Assembly: GCA_947494805.1 (NCBI GenBank) | Contig: CANLWK010000002.1 | Location: 930,001-994,000 of the forward strand | Direction of reading: 5' to 3' | Length of the DNA: 64,000 nt | Origin: an uncultured Croceitalea sp. | Lineage (GTDB): Bacteria > Bacteroidota > Bacteroidia > Flavobacteriales > Flavobacteriaceae | In this document: one piece after another, positions 63,917 through 64,000 of the stretch | Layout: every line of letters begins with the position of its first letter | Position numbering within the stretch: position 1 is the stretch's first letter | Translations under genes and position numbers: made by a program | Notes under the pieces: generated by a model | What the model was told of the DNA's origin: nothing | Databases searched by the model: none | Seen by the model: the letters and a program-made list of their open reading frames with translations, nothing else

Positions 63917-64000
63917 TTGAACTCAAAACGAATTGTCATAACCGGTGCGCCCGGTACCGGAAAAACAAAAGTGGTCGAAGGCCTCGAGGCAAAAGGGTAT
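63917..64000 (+). CDS. P-loop ATPase, 5' end only
   Basis: 28 codons visible from TTG 63917: an in-frame TAG two codons earlier rules out another start. The Walker A motif GAPGTGKT is complete (RIVITGAPGTGKTKVVEGL). It resembles the N-terminus of small AAA or kinase-type ATPases. The rest lies outside the window. Confidence 0.75.
   Translation, partial: MNSKRIVITGAPGTGKTKVVEGLEAKGY

Noticed and set aside
1-64000. CRISPR arrays, prophage or insertion sequences
   Set aside because: No regularly spaced repeats, integrase, transposase or structural phage genes were seen.

Overview
This window looks like a chromosomal segment of a marine-type flavobacterium (Bacteroidota, Flavobacteriaceae). The evidence is in the sequence. 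The gene families are typical of the group: CcsBA fused into one protein, BshB1 for bacillithiol, DUF4290, DUF2853, a Lacal_2735-type small protein, a type IX-like C-terminal tail and TPR histidine kinases. Promoters carry the Bacteroidota -7 element TANNTTTG, often very close to the start codon, and TTG starts are frequent. Genes are densely packed, often overlapping. No insertion sequence, phage gene or CRISPR array was seen.

Layout. 1-6.7 kb: the 5' end of a regulatory-domain/TPR surface protein, an M24 peptidase, then menE, a CPBP protease and menC, with a divergent SDR. 6.7-10.1 kb: a TPR histidine kinase and a LytTR response regulator, separated by 629 bp without a gene. That gap holds three regularly built control regions and two short terminated transcription-unit candidates. 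10.1-16.3 kb: the rest of the menaquinone locus (menA, a SPOR-like membrane protein, CvfB, DUF2853, menD, menF, menI). menB, menH and menG are not here. 16.3-18 kb: an alpha/beta hydrolase and a YD-repeat-like secreted protein. 18-23.7 kb: a complete four-enzyme hydroxyproline degradation operon with a divergent AraC regulator. 23.8-25.6 kb: an M28 peptidase lipoprotein and tRNA-His.

26-35.2 kb is the most unusual part. Four tandem paralogous TPR sensor histidine kinases each have exactly 696 codons, a TTG start and the phospho-acceptor His at residue 476. Three share a gap-free promoter alignment, and no response regulator lies next to them. 35-43 kb: bshB1 coupled to a cystathionine gamma-synthase-like enzyme, a MATE exporter with a candidate structured leader, an M14 peptidase and CcsBA. 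43-51 kb: DUF2520 protein, KdsC-like phosphatase, Maf, an unknown lipoprotein, a small MscS protein, a PIG-L deacetylase, an unlisted 39-residue membrane protein and a sodium:solute symporter. 51-54 kb: secreted proteins. 54-61.5 kb: a light-related region (SRPBCC protein, SDR without catalytic Tyr, photolyase, and later a BLUF photoreceptor) with an M20 amidohydrolase, a VOC protein and a pirin between. 61.5-64 kb: murA with Asp at the fosfomycin site, DUF4290, DUF493 and the start of an ATPase.

Working together: MenF, MenD, MenC, MenE, MenI and MenA form most of the menaquinone route, and CcsBA matures the c-type cytochromes that use it. The hydroxyproline operon feeds 2-oxoglutarate into central metabolism and fits with the several peptidases nearby (inference). 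All functional calls are from reading the sequence; no database search was run.
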